Of a stretch of DNA of 64,000 nucleotides, positions 36,180-48,500 are shown in pieces. Within the stretch, counting starts at the first letter, position 1. Each line of letters opens with the position of its first letter. Made by a program: the position numbers and the translations under genes. The notes beneath the pieces were generated by a model. The model was not told where the DNA came from and searched no databases. It saw only the letters and a list, made by a program, of their open reading frames with translations. This DNA is from Cloeon dipterum (Eukaryota; Arthropoda; Insecta; Ephemeroptera; Baetidae): the NCBI RefSeq assembly GCF_949628265.1, contig NC_088786.1:30463681-30527680 (forward strand). Reading direction: 5' to 3'.

Positions 36180-37683
36180 ATCTTTTTTAATTGTTTTAAA
36201 AAACTTCACAATTAATTAGCAAAATAATGTTTAAACCAAACAATGTGCTTTACAGCATTTTTTATTTTAACTATGCTTGACGAAACTCTTAACAAAAAAT
36301 AATATTGTCGAGCGAGTATTATAATAAAATGCTATTAAGCAAACTAGCATAATTATATTAAGAAGCCAAATAATATATTAGAAAAAGTCCCTTTCAGTTA
36401 AAAAAGTGTTTCCTTGTTTTTCTCTTCAAATTACTGTGGTAGAAAGATCAGATTAGTTTGCTCCTGCCCAGCATCTGTGCGGAAAGATCGATTGAGTGAA
36501 CTGTCTGGAATGTGCCATTCATTTGACCTTTGGCTGCGTGCACGGCGTGCTTTAGCGGCAGAGACGTGCTGCGTTGGTGGAGCGACTTTAAAATACCTCC
36601 AGCGGATTCATGCGAACCTGGTAGCAAAGCAGCTGTCGTTGGGAAAACCGCCGCGACAGGTGCACGTGTACAAACTCACTTGCCACAGTGGAAACTTCCA
36701 CTGTCAATTTAAAAGGACGATGTGTAACGCGCTGAACGGCTTGCACTTGCAATTTTTATCATACATTATAAAAGATGCAATTTTTAGTTTAACTGATGAA
36801 TTATTTGCAACTGCACGGATTTTTTTAAAGTTTAAATTAAAATTTGACTTCTTCATTTTTATACATTTCAAGCGGTTAAATTGATTTCCCGGTCGAAAAA
36901 CAACCGAATTCATCATGAGTTCAAACTTGCTTTAAATTCTTAGGCGTATTTTTTAATTTAAATTTTGAAAGGAAATTAAGAGCCAAGTTAAGCCCTAGAA
37001 CAGAAACTTTTGATCGATTTGGCCTCCATGGTGGAATTATTGAACGCGACGGCAACGCGGTTATGACGGGAAAGAATGCAGTTACCTCCTACCAGACGAT
37101 GCGCTCCTTGTGCGTCCGCGATGTTTGCTGAATAGCTCGCGAGCCTCGGATTCCCGCCGCGAGTTGCCAAGTCGCGCCTGCCGCGGATCTCCAAAATGAT
37201 CCAGCTTCGAACAACTCTTTGATGCCATACATTCTCGCTATATTTCAAAAATGTAATCAACCAACGATCGGAAATCTGTTTGAATCAGACCTATTTCTTT
37301 TAGGCCACTTGTCAAACAATCCAACAAAATCCGTGGAATTTAAATAATGACATAATTAATCATTTTGACGCTTTTTAATTTAAATTTTAAAATTTCTATA
37401 TGCCACAATATGGTGCTGTTTTTGGTTAATAAACAATTGATTGATATTAATTTAACCTAAAAATTAATTCATCATTTTATATGTAATAGATTTAATAAAA
37501 ATTGCTGTTTAAAATTACCAAATTAAAATTGAGATATTTTTTTAATTAAAAATAAACGAATTTGCTGATTTGCCTCTCTATTTGATATCGTCGACTTTTA
37601 CAATAATTAGTCAGTCAGTGTGATCCGCACAAATAGAACCAAATTGATAATGAAAATTTGAGTGGAGGTTTGAATTTAAGGAA

Positions 37684-37990
37684 TTGAACATAGCGAGCGG
37701 GCGTCTGGCTGCTGCCGGTTGCCTAAGCTCGCAGGCGGCGTTGGGAGCGCTCTCGTCGCACCGACCAGGGTGGGTGAACGAACGAACCAGGCGCTCTTGG
37801 TGCTTGGTGCTCTGCAGCGTGCCTGCCTGGTGCGCTCGCTCACTGAGCGTGCGACTGACTGACTGTGCGTGCCCTCGAGAAGTCGTCGAAAGTAGACTTT
37901 CCTGGTGCTCGACTACCAGGAGCGAATAAACAATGCAGAGGTCCGCGCGAGTGCGGCGGCGCGCCGTAATAATTACGTATGCACATGTGA
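37684..37990 (+). promoter_or_regulatory. GC-rich, CpG-bearing block upstream of the HSPA12-like gene
   Basis: About 300 bases of GC-rich, CpG-containing DNA in AT-rich surroundings, with short direct repeats (GACTGACTGACTG, GAACGAACGAAC) and a GGCGCGCC site. It lies 1.6-1.9 kb before the first coding exon and could be a distal promoter or 5' UTR exon. The open frame in it has no recognisable protein content. Confidence 0.3.
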
Positions 37991-38639
37991 TTTGAGAGTG
38001 ACGGACTATGTGGTGCCTGAATCCAATGCTACTGTCACAGGCTTGCAGAATACACCGCGATCAATGCCAACCGCGCGATTTTGAGGCGCTTGCTTCACAC
38101 GTAGCCGCGATTGCATGTTTGTCCGAAAATTAAATTTCCAGTAAATCGTTCCTAATTTCAAGGACAGAATATTATTTTATTTTTTGTCGGGAAACTTGAT
38201 GAGCTAAACCGTTTGATTTATCAAAGTTGGACACGACCTCGAATCATTGCGTTCCCATTAAAAATTGAGTGTGCACGGAGCACAATCTCCCAGCAAGTCA
38301 GTTTTTGTGTGTTTGAAGTTAGATAGCGATTTTTCTAGTCTTATTAAACTCAATCCAAATGAACGAAAGTCGTATTTTATATAAACAAAAAATTGTGGAG
38401 ATATTTGCATTAATAACTCGCGCTAGAACAGTGCGGCATAATTAACTTATTATTGTACTCAATTCTCTCGTCACGCGATATTCAATAAACCGCAGTAGTT
38501 TGGAAACTCTGGAACAACGTAAGTGCGGAAGCACAGTTTGAAATAAAAATTGATTCAACTTCTTTTAAGAACAGAAAAATAAATACAAAAGCTCATATTA
38601 TTTATGAAAATAAGAATGCTCTGCGGGGGTGAAACGCTG

Positions 38640-38880
38640 ATGGTGAATTTTTAAAAGGAAAAAATTAAACTAACACGTTCTCACACTGAACAGCGACTGT
38701 TTCGGCCCTGATGGAGTCATCAGCAGAACTTTACCTCCAAAACAAAAATCATTGCACAGTATTAGCTGAAAAGAATTCTGAATCAGCGATCGTTGAAAAC
38801 GTCCGGCTGTATACCCACTGTCGAGTAAAATCAAAAAGAGAAAAACGAGTGACAAAATGTTGCCAACCCTACCACTCCCT
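38640..38880 (-). mobile_element. Possible Penelope-like (hammerhead-type) retroelement fragment
   Basis: On the minus strand, CTGATGA (38723-38717) is followed by a short GC stem region and then GAAAC (38703-38699) and AGTC. This is the spacing of a hammerhead ribozyme core, of the kind found at the ends of Penelope-like elements. The presumed stem II pairs poorly and no reverse transcriptase frame is nearby, so at most this is a short relic. Confidence 0.3.
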
Positions 38881-39537
38881 GTGATTTAAGTTTTCTTCAC
38901 CAAAATTCACAAAGCTATGAAGATGCCATGCTTTGTGTAATGAAAAGCTAATTTCAATGAATGTAATTCTGCATATTTTATCACAAGAATTCAAGAAGGA
39001 AAAAATATTCTCTTGCACCTTTCTGACGACTGCAACTGTTGCCCTATTAAAAATATATAAATTTTTATTTAATTTCTTTTCATAGGTGCTCTTTGTTATT
39101 TTTCAGCTTTTTCCATCAATGTGTGAATAAAAAATTATATTTCTAACAAGACCGCTGGTGTGCTCTTGGTAGCACCCTACGCTTACCAAGGAAAAACACA
39201 TTTTTGAGAAAAAAAAACGATATTTATTTTGCGTTGCAATGAATGCTTAGTCGATTAAAACCTTCTTATTGTAATGCAGAGATTTGAGGCGTTCCTCATT
39301 TCGATTTAAAGCGGAAATATCAATCTTTACTTTTTATAACAATAAAAGATACTCTCACTTTTCCCATGAGTCGACTTTTATTTCATTTTTCCACTGCTCT
39401 CTCGAAAACGAAAGGGTTCATGAGCCGCGCGGATTCGTAAGCAGAGACGTGCAAGCGAGACGGCAGCAGCGGCGGCGGCGGCCTTTCCTCGGCAGGTACG
39501 GTGCCTTTCGCGCGCAGAGGATCGAGCGGCGGAAAGG

Positions 39538-39575
39538 GTGTATATCCTTTCGTCGGCAGTGTAGTGTGTCAGTCA
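39538..39575 (+). promoter_or_regulatory. TATA + initiator core promoter of the HSPA12-like gene
   Basis: TGTATATCC at 39538-39546 lies about 30 bases before GTCAGTCAG (39569-39577), with the likely start at A571 (39571). The ATG follows at 39600, giving a 5' UTR of about 29 bases. Same layout as the CNNM promoter. Confidence 0.55.
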
Positions 39576-39599
39576 GGCAGCGAAAGGCAATCGGTGTGG

Positions 39600-42500
39600 A
39601 TGGCAATGGCGAGCGCTGTGCAGGGGTTCGCCCTGCCCGAGTACAGCGTGCCCATGCGACGCCGCCAGCGACGGCCCTCGTTGGACGCCGCCAGGCGACA
39701 CTTGCACTTCGCAGAGCCCGTCGTCACCACCATCGATGACGAGCAGATCATTCCTAAGGAAATCATCTGCCAGGCTGCCCTCAGTGAAGGTACATGTTTG
39801 TGCAAATACGTTTTTCTTCAATTTTACGTTATAATCATTTATTTCTTTAACTCCATATATACAAAATACTGTTGAGTGAAAAAGCGATCAGGACGCTGAA
39901 AAAATAGCCAAGTTAGACAAGGCCTATGCTAAAACACAATCACACACTTTGAAATTTTTGCCAAAGATGAACTTTGAGGCCAGATGAAAAATATTCAAAT
40001 TATCTGTCTTGAAACTCTTGAAGTAGCTGAGGCAATTTGTTACATTGCTCGGCGATCCAAAAAGAAAAAGCTCGTTGGCCGAAAAGTGTTCTAATCGGGC
40101 AAGGCAATGAAGTGTCTTCATTTTTATTCCTTCGTTGTTTCATCATTAGAAAAATATAATCAGGGATATTCCGTTAAAAGGCGAGGATTTATCTGGGTTT
40201 TTTTCAATAAATATTTAATAAAATACATTTTCAATTTTAATTTAGTATTTAAAAAATGAAGAAAGTATCAAATACAAAAAACAAATGAAACAATTGCCAC
40301 TCTTGAATTACGAAACATGCAGGTTGAATGCCCCGCTTTAAAAATTATCACTTTTGCCTTCTCAAATCAATAAAAGAGTATATTTTATAATCAGAAAATG
40401 AGCGTGTGCTATTAATTTTATTTTAAAATTATTCAATTTGTTTGTCTTCCATGCCTACTTTTTCGGTTGTTGGAGAACCCATTAAAAAATTATTATTAAA
40501 TAATGATGCACTTTTGTTGCTCAGTTTGTTCCTAACAGACAGCTGAAATTTTTAATCATGTTAAGCCAAATTTTCGGTGGACATATAGTTATGGAAGTGG
40601 CACACACAAGTGATGAAATTTATTGCGTTTTTTTTATCTTCTTAACGCCACGATTTCTGCAGAGCTGCATAGCGTTTCAGATTTGTGGAGCGAAACTGAA
40701 ATCCATGCATGCTGAAGATCAGGAGCTTTGACGGAATTGCTCATACTTTTATTGCGCGGAGAGCTTTGAAGCAATTTGGTTATCAGGATATTATTGTAAT
40801 CTTTGGAAATTCGTTCCTCTTTATTTCTATCCCGTTAATGACACAAGAATAAATTACAACCTTTTGTCTGTAATAGGCAATCACCAGACGCTCCTTAAAT
40901 TATATATAATTTCTATTTATTCTTCCTACAATTCAGTTATGCACGGTTTAAAAAATGAGACTACTTGTATTGTTATAATTAGCTTTTCTAAATTTTATAT
41001 TTTGGCATATTAAAAAATCACATATTTGTAATTATTTCAGATCAAAGGAAAAACATTTTGAATTGAATTTTAAGCCACAAAAATTACGACTGCAAATGCA
41101 AATGAAATGACAGGCCACATATCCATCGGCTTTTTAAAAATGCATTTATATTTAGTCAGAGATGAAGCTCAGCTTGACATTTTATTTATTTTAGGAACGT
41201 GTAGAGTAAAAGACTATATCATATTCTGGAAGTCAGTCCATCTATTTGAACTTTTCTGTTTAATATTAAGTATTTTTTTTAGCAAATTTCTTACATAATT
41301 CTTACCATGCTTCCCTGATAAATATTTTTAATTGCATATAATTAATTGAAACTTATATGAAACTTTTGGCAAGGTGCAGGGGAAGCAGAAAGAAAATAAG
41401 CGCGTGAAAACAGGTTTAGAGAGTGCGCAAAAAGAAGAGTGCAAACAAGGTTAAAGTATAAATGCGAAGTTTAATTTATTTTTTATTAGGCTGCCATCTT
41501 CTTATAAATCGCTATTGTTGTGAAAAAGGACAAAATCGTTTTATTTACGCACTTTGAACAAAAATTTAGTCCTTGAAAAGAGGCAGAGGAAGTAAACAAT
41601 CAAAGAAGAATATGCAAAACTTTGGGGTTGGCGGAGCACGGCCAATATCTGCGGCAATTTGACGTCCTTTGTTTTGGGCCCAAAATGAATATTCAGTTAC
41701 GAGAGCGCGGCCGGAAGCGGGCGAAAAAGCAAGTTTTTAATTGGTCCCTTGCGCAACAACTTGTTCGAATTACCCGCAATTGCGCCAGCCTTGAGTGCTC
41801 GCGGTGCATCTTTCGCCCGCCGCACTAATTAGGATGCGGATCGGCCTTCTGCTTTGGCCTGAATCCCGAATATGCAAATCGGCGAAAAGGATGAAAGTTT
41901 CGCTCTCCTCTTGGAAACTTTGCCGTGAATGGGTAATTAGAGTGGCGGCGATATTGAAATCGAGGTGCACTCGGCTACTTCGCTCTACTTGCTCCGCAAA
42001 CATAGCGATTGTGATGGTCAGCAGCGAAAAGAACATTTTAGTTCGTTAATTGCGTTTATTTATGTATGAGGCGACGGTGCGTGGAATCGCATACACTTAC
42101 AATCTTACATTATATTTATATTTGATATGGACGCGTGCTGCACAATGAGCAGAAGCTGCATGCAACGCAGATTCAACCGCCTGTCACGCTTATTATTAGA
42201 TATCAGTAGAGAGTGTTTCACTTTCGCATTCAAGATGGATTTAATTTAACACACTGCAATTAAAGCTTTAATTGCGAAATGGACAGTATTGCAAACATAT
42301 ATAAGCTCGCATTGCAACAGCTCACAGATTAAATTTTTATAAATTGTTTCTTGATAAATTCACTCTCACAGTCAGTCAGGAATTGTGTATATTTTTAGAG
42401 TGAGAAATTGTGCAATTAAGAATTTTGATCACGGATGAATTGATATGCCGGACATTTTGACAAACGTGTCTACCATTACACATGAATGAAAATAGGATTT

Positions 42501-45500
42501 TTATGAATTAATTTTCTTTGTAGAGTTAAAATTAACTGGTTGATTTGAAGCAAAGTCATGCCGCTCTGATATTAACGTTATGCAGTAAAACCAACTTCAT
42601 TCCACATTCTTTTTTGTGGTTATATTTATAAATACAGATATCTCCTAAACTTAATGTATAGATCTTTTACGTTTTATGAACGCTTGCAACGGCCAATATA
42701 TTTTCCTCCCGAGAACAAGACCTTTTTCAGACGTGTTCATAAACTGACGGCTCGATGAGATGACACGTTTCAAAATTAATCCCAAGAACAAGCAAATTTG
42801 TGCTCTTATCTATTCCCACATTTATTTGTCACCTTGTCATTGATGTCATGGGTGCAAATTAAATTTTCTCGCATTCCCAACGTGAGAATGCGCTGCGAAA
42901 GCAGCCATAAACCCATGCCTTTTGGGTCACTGAGCATTTTGCATGGCTAGTTTCCCCAATGCAAAGGTACGTATCGCATCGCCAGCCTGCCAAAAGCCAA
43001 CGACCGTGCACGAAATCTTCGATTTGGTATACTTGATTGAATCGATGGAAATTGTCCGATTCAATCTTGGCGGCGAAACACAATAGAAATGCTGCATTCC
43101 CTGTGGCAGCGAAGTGCGGACACGGACGTTTCTCTTCGGTGCGGGCGTTACGCCTTTTGAGACACGGTGGCCACTCGACTTTGACCAGCGGTTCATCTTT
43201 TGACTCCGCTCGCCGGTCTGATAAAGCCACACTAACCCAAATAATGAGCCGCCGCTGATAATTAACCACAATGGCGAGGCGAACGAAAAAAGCTAAAAAG
43301 AGCGCTGCGGTAGGGAAAATTGAATTAGGACTGTATCGTGTTCATCGGCTTGTTTTAGGCAGAGATTGCGCTGCAGCAAGCGTGGTTCTAATTAATTGCA
43401 CCTGTTGCTTCAATTATTGCTTTTTAGAAACTCTTAATGAGCGAAATATTTTATTTCAGCTGCTCTTATTCCTCACTCGCCAAATGGAAACTGGAAATAA
43501 AAACACAGCTTATTTGAATAGTCTAAAAACAGTAAATTTGAATAACTATTAAAGTCTATTAGCATGTTTTAGTTAACTGCTGAATTTGTGCACTTTTCAA
43601 CGATCATCCGGGCGAAAACTTTAAATTTGATTGTACTAGCGAGTTATGGAGCTGGACATGGCATTTTGTTTTAAAATAAAATTTGCAGTTCTTTCAATCT
43701 CGATTATATTCTATAATCTATAAGAATGGATGCTCTCTGACAAGACAAAACCCCCATGGAAAATAAAAATTGGACTTCAACTCACGCAGTCATAATATCA
43801 CATACCGGCAGATTTGAAGAAGAGCGCCAGTAACAGTCACCAAAACTAGTTGAGGAAGCTAAAATCAACTCGAATTTGATGAAAACGAGGACAAATAATC
43901 CACAAGGAAAAAACCTTGTGGCAATCCACCGTCAAATATATCAAGAGTTTCCTTTTTTTAAATTACAAACATTTACTAAAGATAGCAATAATTTTCAAAA
44001 GACGGTTTTTAACAGTTTGGAATGACATATTTAAGGACACAGTCGGCATAACATTTATAATTAATTTTAGCGAGTAGAACACCTTATTTCCCGTCACCGC
44101 CTCTACTTTCCATTTCTCTTTTTCAAACGTTCAATTAAAAGGCTGGATTACAGACTGAATAATATGCAAAGAATAGACAACGATTGCACTCAACAAGTTG
44201 CGACTCATTGCGATATATTCGGTGCACCGAATCGACGCTGAACCGGTAGTCGTTTGTGAGGAAAGAAAGCGTGCTTCCGTAAGGAGCGTGCAGCGTCGGC
44301 ACTTGCGTCGAAATTAGAACACGCGCCACTGCAACAAGCACTTTACCTGTTCTTTTTTTCTAACTGCTGAGTGAGTTAATAAGTTATGCTCCTACACAAT
44401 GAGAAGATGATATATACGTGCCGCTGATGACGAGGTGAGGCAATCGCCGGTGCACCCAAAAGTTTAGAAGCAATTAAAACACTGCAGCACTACAAAATGA
44501 AAGTAAAATGTGTTGATGCAACTATTGCCGGATTTTGATTACGTTAAATGAACGACTCCTTCGTTGTTTGCGATTCAGTTGACTGGGCAAATTTAATATA
44601 ATTTAACTAAATCACTTGATGAACGCAGGCAGTGCGAGACGCTTTTAACGCTTTTGATTATGAGGAAATTGCGAAATACACTAAAAAACTAGGTCTTTTC
44701 TCTAATTGCACAACATTATCATAATTAGAACAGATTGATCTCCCCAATTTTCGTCTACATACAGAAGGGACTTCACCATATTTCGATAATATTTGTAAAA
44801 GCTAAATTAACTACAGCTTTTGTCCGTATTAATTGTTTGATCCAGTAAAAGTATCGTCATATTTGCTTCTAGAAGTTCTAGAACATTAAATAAACGGCCC
44901 GATGGTTTAATTTAAAAATTTTGCACACATCGAAAACTGTTGGGTTGTTTACTATGTTCAAGATCATTCATTGTTTTAGCGGTTTACACGTAATGTTAAA
45001 AAGTGCATTTAACAAGCAGTGCAGTTAAATCAAAGCAATAAAAAACAGCCAGCTTCCTCTGTACAAAACACGTCAAACCGTAACAAGCTCGGTTTCGTGG
45101 GAGATGACGACGACACATCCTTTGATAGTTTTATTCTGCTTGATGCCATGATAAAACGGTAACGGACCCACTCAATAGAACGCACCTTAATCGCTTGCTC
45201 CAAGGATGGGTGAAATGAGAAGAGCGCGCACCGGTCGTGACATTTTTAATTGAGGCAAATATTAAAACATGGACCATAGAAAAAAATGCAACTGTGATTT
45301 TTACACAGCTAGATTTGACACCTGGAAATACCGAGTTACACTGATTTGATAATTAAAGGTGTTAGATAACCAGGTCACTTCCTTGATGTTAATAAAAACA
45401 AACAGCGGGATGATAACGATGTTATTTTGTAACGTTTCAGGCGAAATTTGTGACTCCTGCTACGCTGGGCCAGGTCTGCTGAAGGTGGACGGGGTCACCC

Positions 45501-48500
45501 TGGACTGCAGCAGCTCCGACGAACTGCGCGCCATACGCAGTTCAGACACGAACGACGAACTCGACGCACTTTGCTACCCTAAGGAAATCACAAACGAGCA
45601 CGCGGTGCAAAGCAGCTTGGAGGTCGGCGAGGAGAGCGACGATGAAGTAACGGGCGATCTCATTTCGGACGAGGACATCGAGGAATTGCTTTCGGACACT
45701 GACAATCACATGAATAATCTAACACCGGTATAAAAAGACTTGAAACTTTCAATGAAAAAAAATGAAAACAAATCCTATCGTAATCAAGCTTAAATTAAAA
45801 TACCAAAAAAAATCCAGATGGGTGGTGTAAAAGCACCATCGACGACGTCATCCGGATCGTCTTGCGACGGTGACTCGGTTATCTACCTTGGGCAGAGGGA
45901 CACATACAAAGGGGTGGAAGAGTTGGTGGTGACGGCTGAAGAGTCTCTTTGCCTCCAGGCGGCCGAGAGTGCCCGCTCGCTAGAGCTGCCTGTGCCGCAG
46001 CATGCCAGTTCCTTTGTTAGCTTTTCACCGCCGTCGATGGAAAGGACGCCAGCAGAACCCTTGGTCATCGACACACAACAACAGCCGGCACCCCGGTGAG
46101 CACAAAAAATTCATTTTTTCTGGGTCAAACGTCTGAAAGTTATTTTTCACTGGAATTGTAGATGTATCTAATTATTGCCAGTTGAAATTAAATAGAGCTT
46201 CCTTTTGGCGTACAGCAACTAGCAGAAACTATTGGAGCAGGAAAAAATCAATAATAGAGCTTGCTTTACCCTGAAGAAGCTGCATTTAATTTAAATTGAC
46301 GTCCTCGTGTGTTTCTGCCTTAATTGGCATTTAATCTAAAAGTAAAATATTTGTTTTATTACTTGGAAAAATACTGTAGCGACCTTAGTCCTTCGACCGA
46401 CTATTTTATAATTAGTCAGGTCTAGGAGAGTTCGACAACGTGTAATTTTTAATTCTCTGACCATTAACTGATTTTAAAAATTAACTTCCAGAAGTTCGAA
46501 ATGAATTTACCATTAAATAAATAAAGCGAAATTCGATTTTTGTCAGCCTGGTGATCTCCAAAATATTTTCATAAAATTGCCCTGTCACAACTCTGAACCA
46601 TCAGGAGATTAATGCTCCTTCTCATTTTGATATTATCATTAATATTTTATTATTAAATGGAAATCAACTGAAAGATTTAACCATCAATTCCAGTTCAAAT
46701 TCTGCCGACTCTGGAGTGTGCTCTCAGCCGGAGGTACTGTGCAGGCGGTCTCCGTGTGGCGCACCTGGCGCGTCCGCAATCGTCGCCATTGACCTGGGCA
46801 CCACGCACAGTGGCTACGCGTACAGCGTGTGCAGAGAGCCTGGCAGACAAGTGCACTTCATGCGCAGATGGGAGGGTAAGGTTTTAAAAATGTTCGCCGA
46901 ATATCGTTTGAGATACAAGTTTAGGAGCGGATTCGGGACTTGTGAACCACAAGACGCCGACTGCGCTCTTGCTGACCCCCACGGGTGCCTTCCACTCCTT
47001 TGGCTCCACGGCGCGCGATTTCTACCACGACCTGCCGCAAACTGAAGCTCGAAAGTGGCAGTACTTCGAGAGATTCAAAATGTGCCTGCACCGAGACACA
47101 GTAAATTTATTTTTTTTTAGAAAATAGTTCATTTAACATGAGTAAAAATTAAGAATTTTAAAACTTTTATCTACGAGAAAAAATATAAATTCTGCCCCCT
47201 ATAGGAATTGCACCGAGACACCCCAATCGCAGCTTCCAACGGCAAAACGCAGCCAGCTCTCGTCGTTTTCGCCCACTCGCTAAAACACTTTAAAGAGCTG
47301 TCCATGCGCGAGTTGAACGAACGGTGCGGACAGAACAACGCGCCGGACGCGTCGGACATCAGGTGGGTCGTCACCGTGCCCGCGATCTGGAGACAACCCG
47401 CCAGACAGCTCGTGAGGGAAGCTGCTTATCAGGTTAGATAGTCGCTTCTCAATGGGCGGAAGAATAGGAAAATATTGACTTTGCAATTTAAAGGCCGGTT
47501 TGTGCAACGCTGAAAGTGCGGAACGACTTCTGATCGTGTTGGAGCCAGAAGCGGCGGCTGTCCAATGCCGGGAACAACTTTTGAACGAACACTCCCAGTT
47601 AATTCGGAAAAGCGGAGCCTCTTCAAAGTCAAGGTGAGATTAAAATTTAATTATTTTTAAAAAAATGGCTGCCAAAGAAATTGAATTTTGAATCAGTTGA
47701 TTTTTGTGTTCTATATGAGCTTCAGCCTTGAAATTATTTCTATGCCGTAACTTTACTTAATCCGAGGAAACGCTCGTTCACACACACAGTACGAAAATCA
47801 TCTCCCATATGGTCTAGCGGTTAGGATTCCTGGCTTTCACCCAGGCGGCCCGGGTTCGACTCCCGGTATGGGAACTTTTTGCCGTCTTTTCGAAGAAAAC
47901 GACTTTGTAACTCGATCTGATCTCACGGCCATCAAAAAATACTTATTTTTACGAATCTTTAATAAAAAACAATTAAAAATTCATGCGTGTTGCAGCTCGA
48001 GCAACTCGTCGGACAGCGGCAGCAACAACAGCAGCCTCTCGCTTACCGACTCGCCCGAGCCATTGACCCCGGTTCGATTTTTGGTGGCCGACTGTGGGGG
48101 TGGCACCGTCGATATTACGCTGCACGAGCTATCAGGCCGCGATGCGACGCTAAGAGAGCTTTTGCCCGCCACTGGAGGGCCTTTCGGAGCCACAGGTGAG
48201 CAAAATCAATTTTGGACTCGACGCGGCGAGCAAGGGAAAAATGCCTTCGCTTCAAGAAAGAAAAACCGACTGGGGTATTTATCTCGGATTTGCATTTTCG
48301 CAGGGGTCGACCGCGAGTTTGAGTCGCTCTTGGCGGCGCTCTTCGGATCCGACCTGATGGTCCAGTTTAAAGAGAAGAGGCCGGCTGCCTACACGGAGCT
48401 GCTGATGGCCTTCGAAGGACGCAAGAGGTGCGTCGGACCCCTGAAGGACCACCCTGCAAATATTTTCCCGCCCTACGCGTTTGTCGACTTTTTCCGCAGG

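Larger units (their letters stand above)
36180..39537. other. Intergenic region before the HSPA12-like gene
   Basis: Largely AT-rich. A 156-codon frame at 36414-36884 has no family signature and a Lys/Phe-rich tail typical of AT-rich noncoding DNA, so I do not call it a gene. Two sub-blocks are listed separately: a GC-rich stretch at 37684-37990 and a repeat-like piece at 38640-38880. Confidence 0.45.

Noticed and set aside
36414-36884. 156-codon plus-strand open frame after tRNA-Ala copy 3
   Set aside because: No family motif, tail of Phe/Lys/Leu from AT-rich DNA, no promoter or splice context; most likely chance.
37684-37929. 81-codon frame in the GC-rich block before the HSPA12-like gene
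   Set aside because: Arg/Ser/Cys-rich translation typical of noncoding CpG-rich DNA; no conserved domain.
42859-43271. 136- and 114-codon overlapping minus-strand frames in the HSPA12-like intron 1
   Set aside because: Two frames overlap on the same strand with no recognisable protein content.
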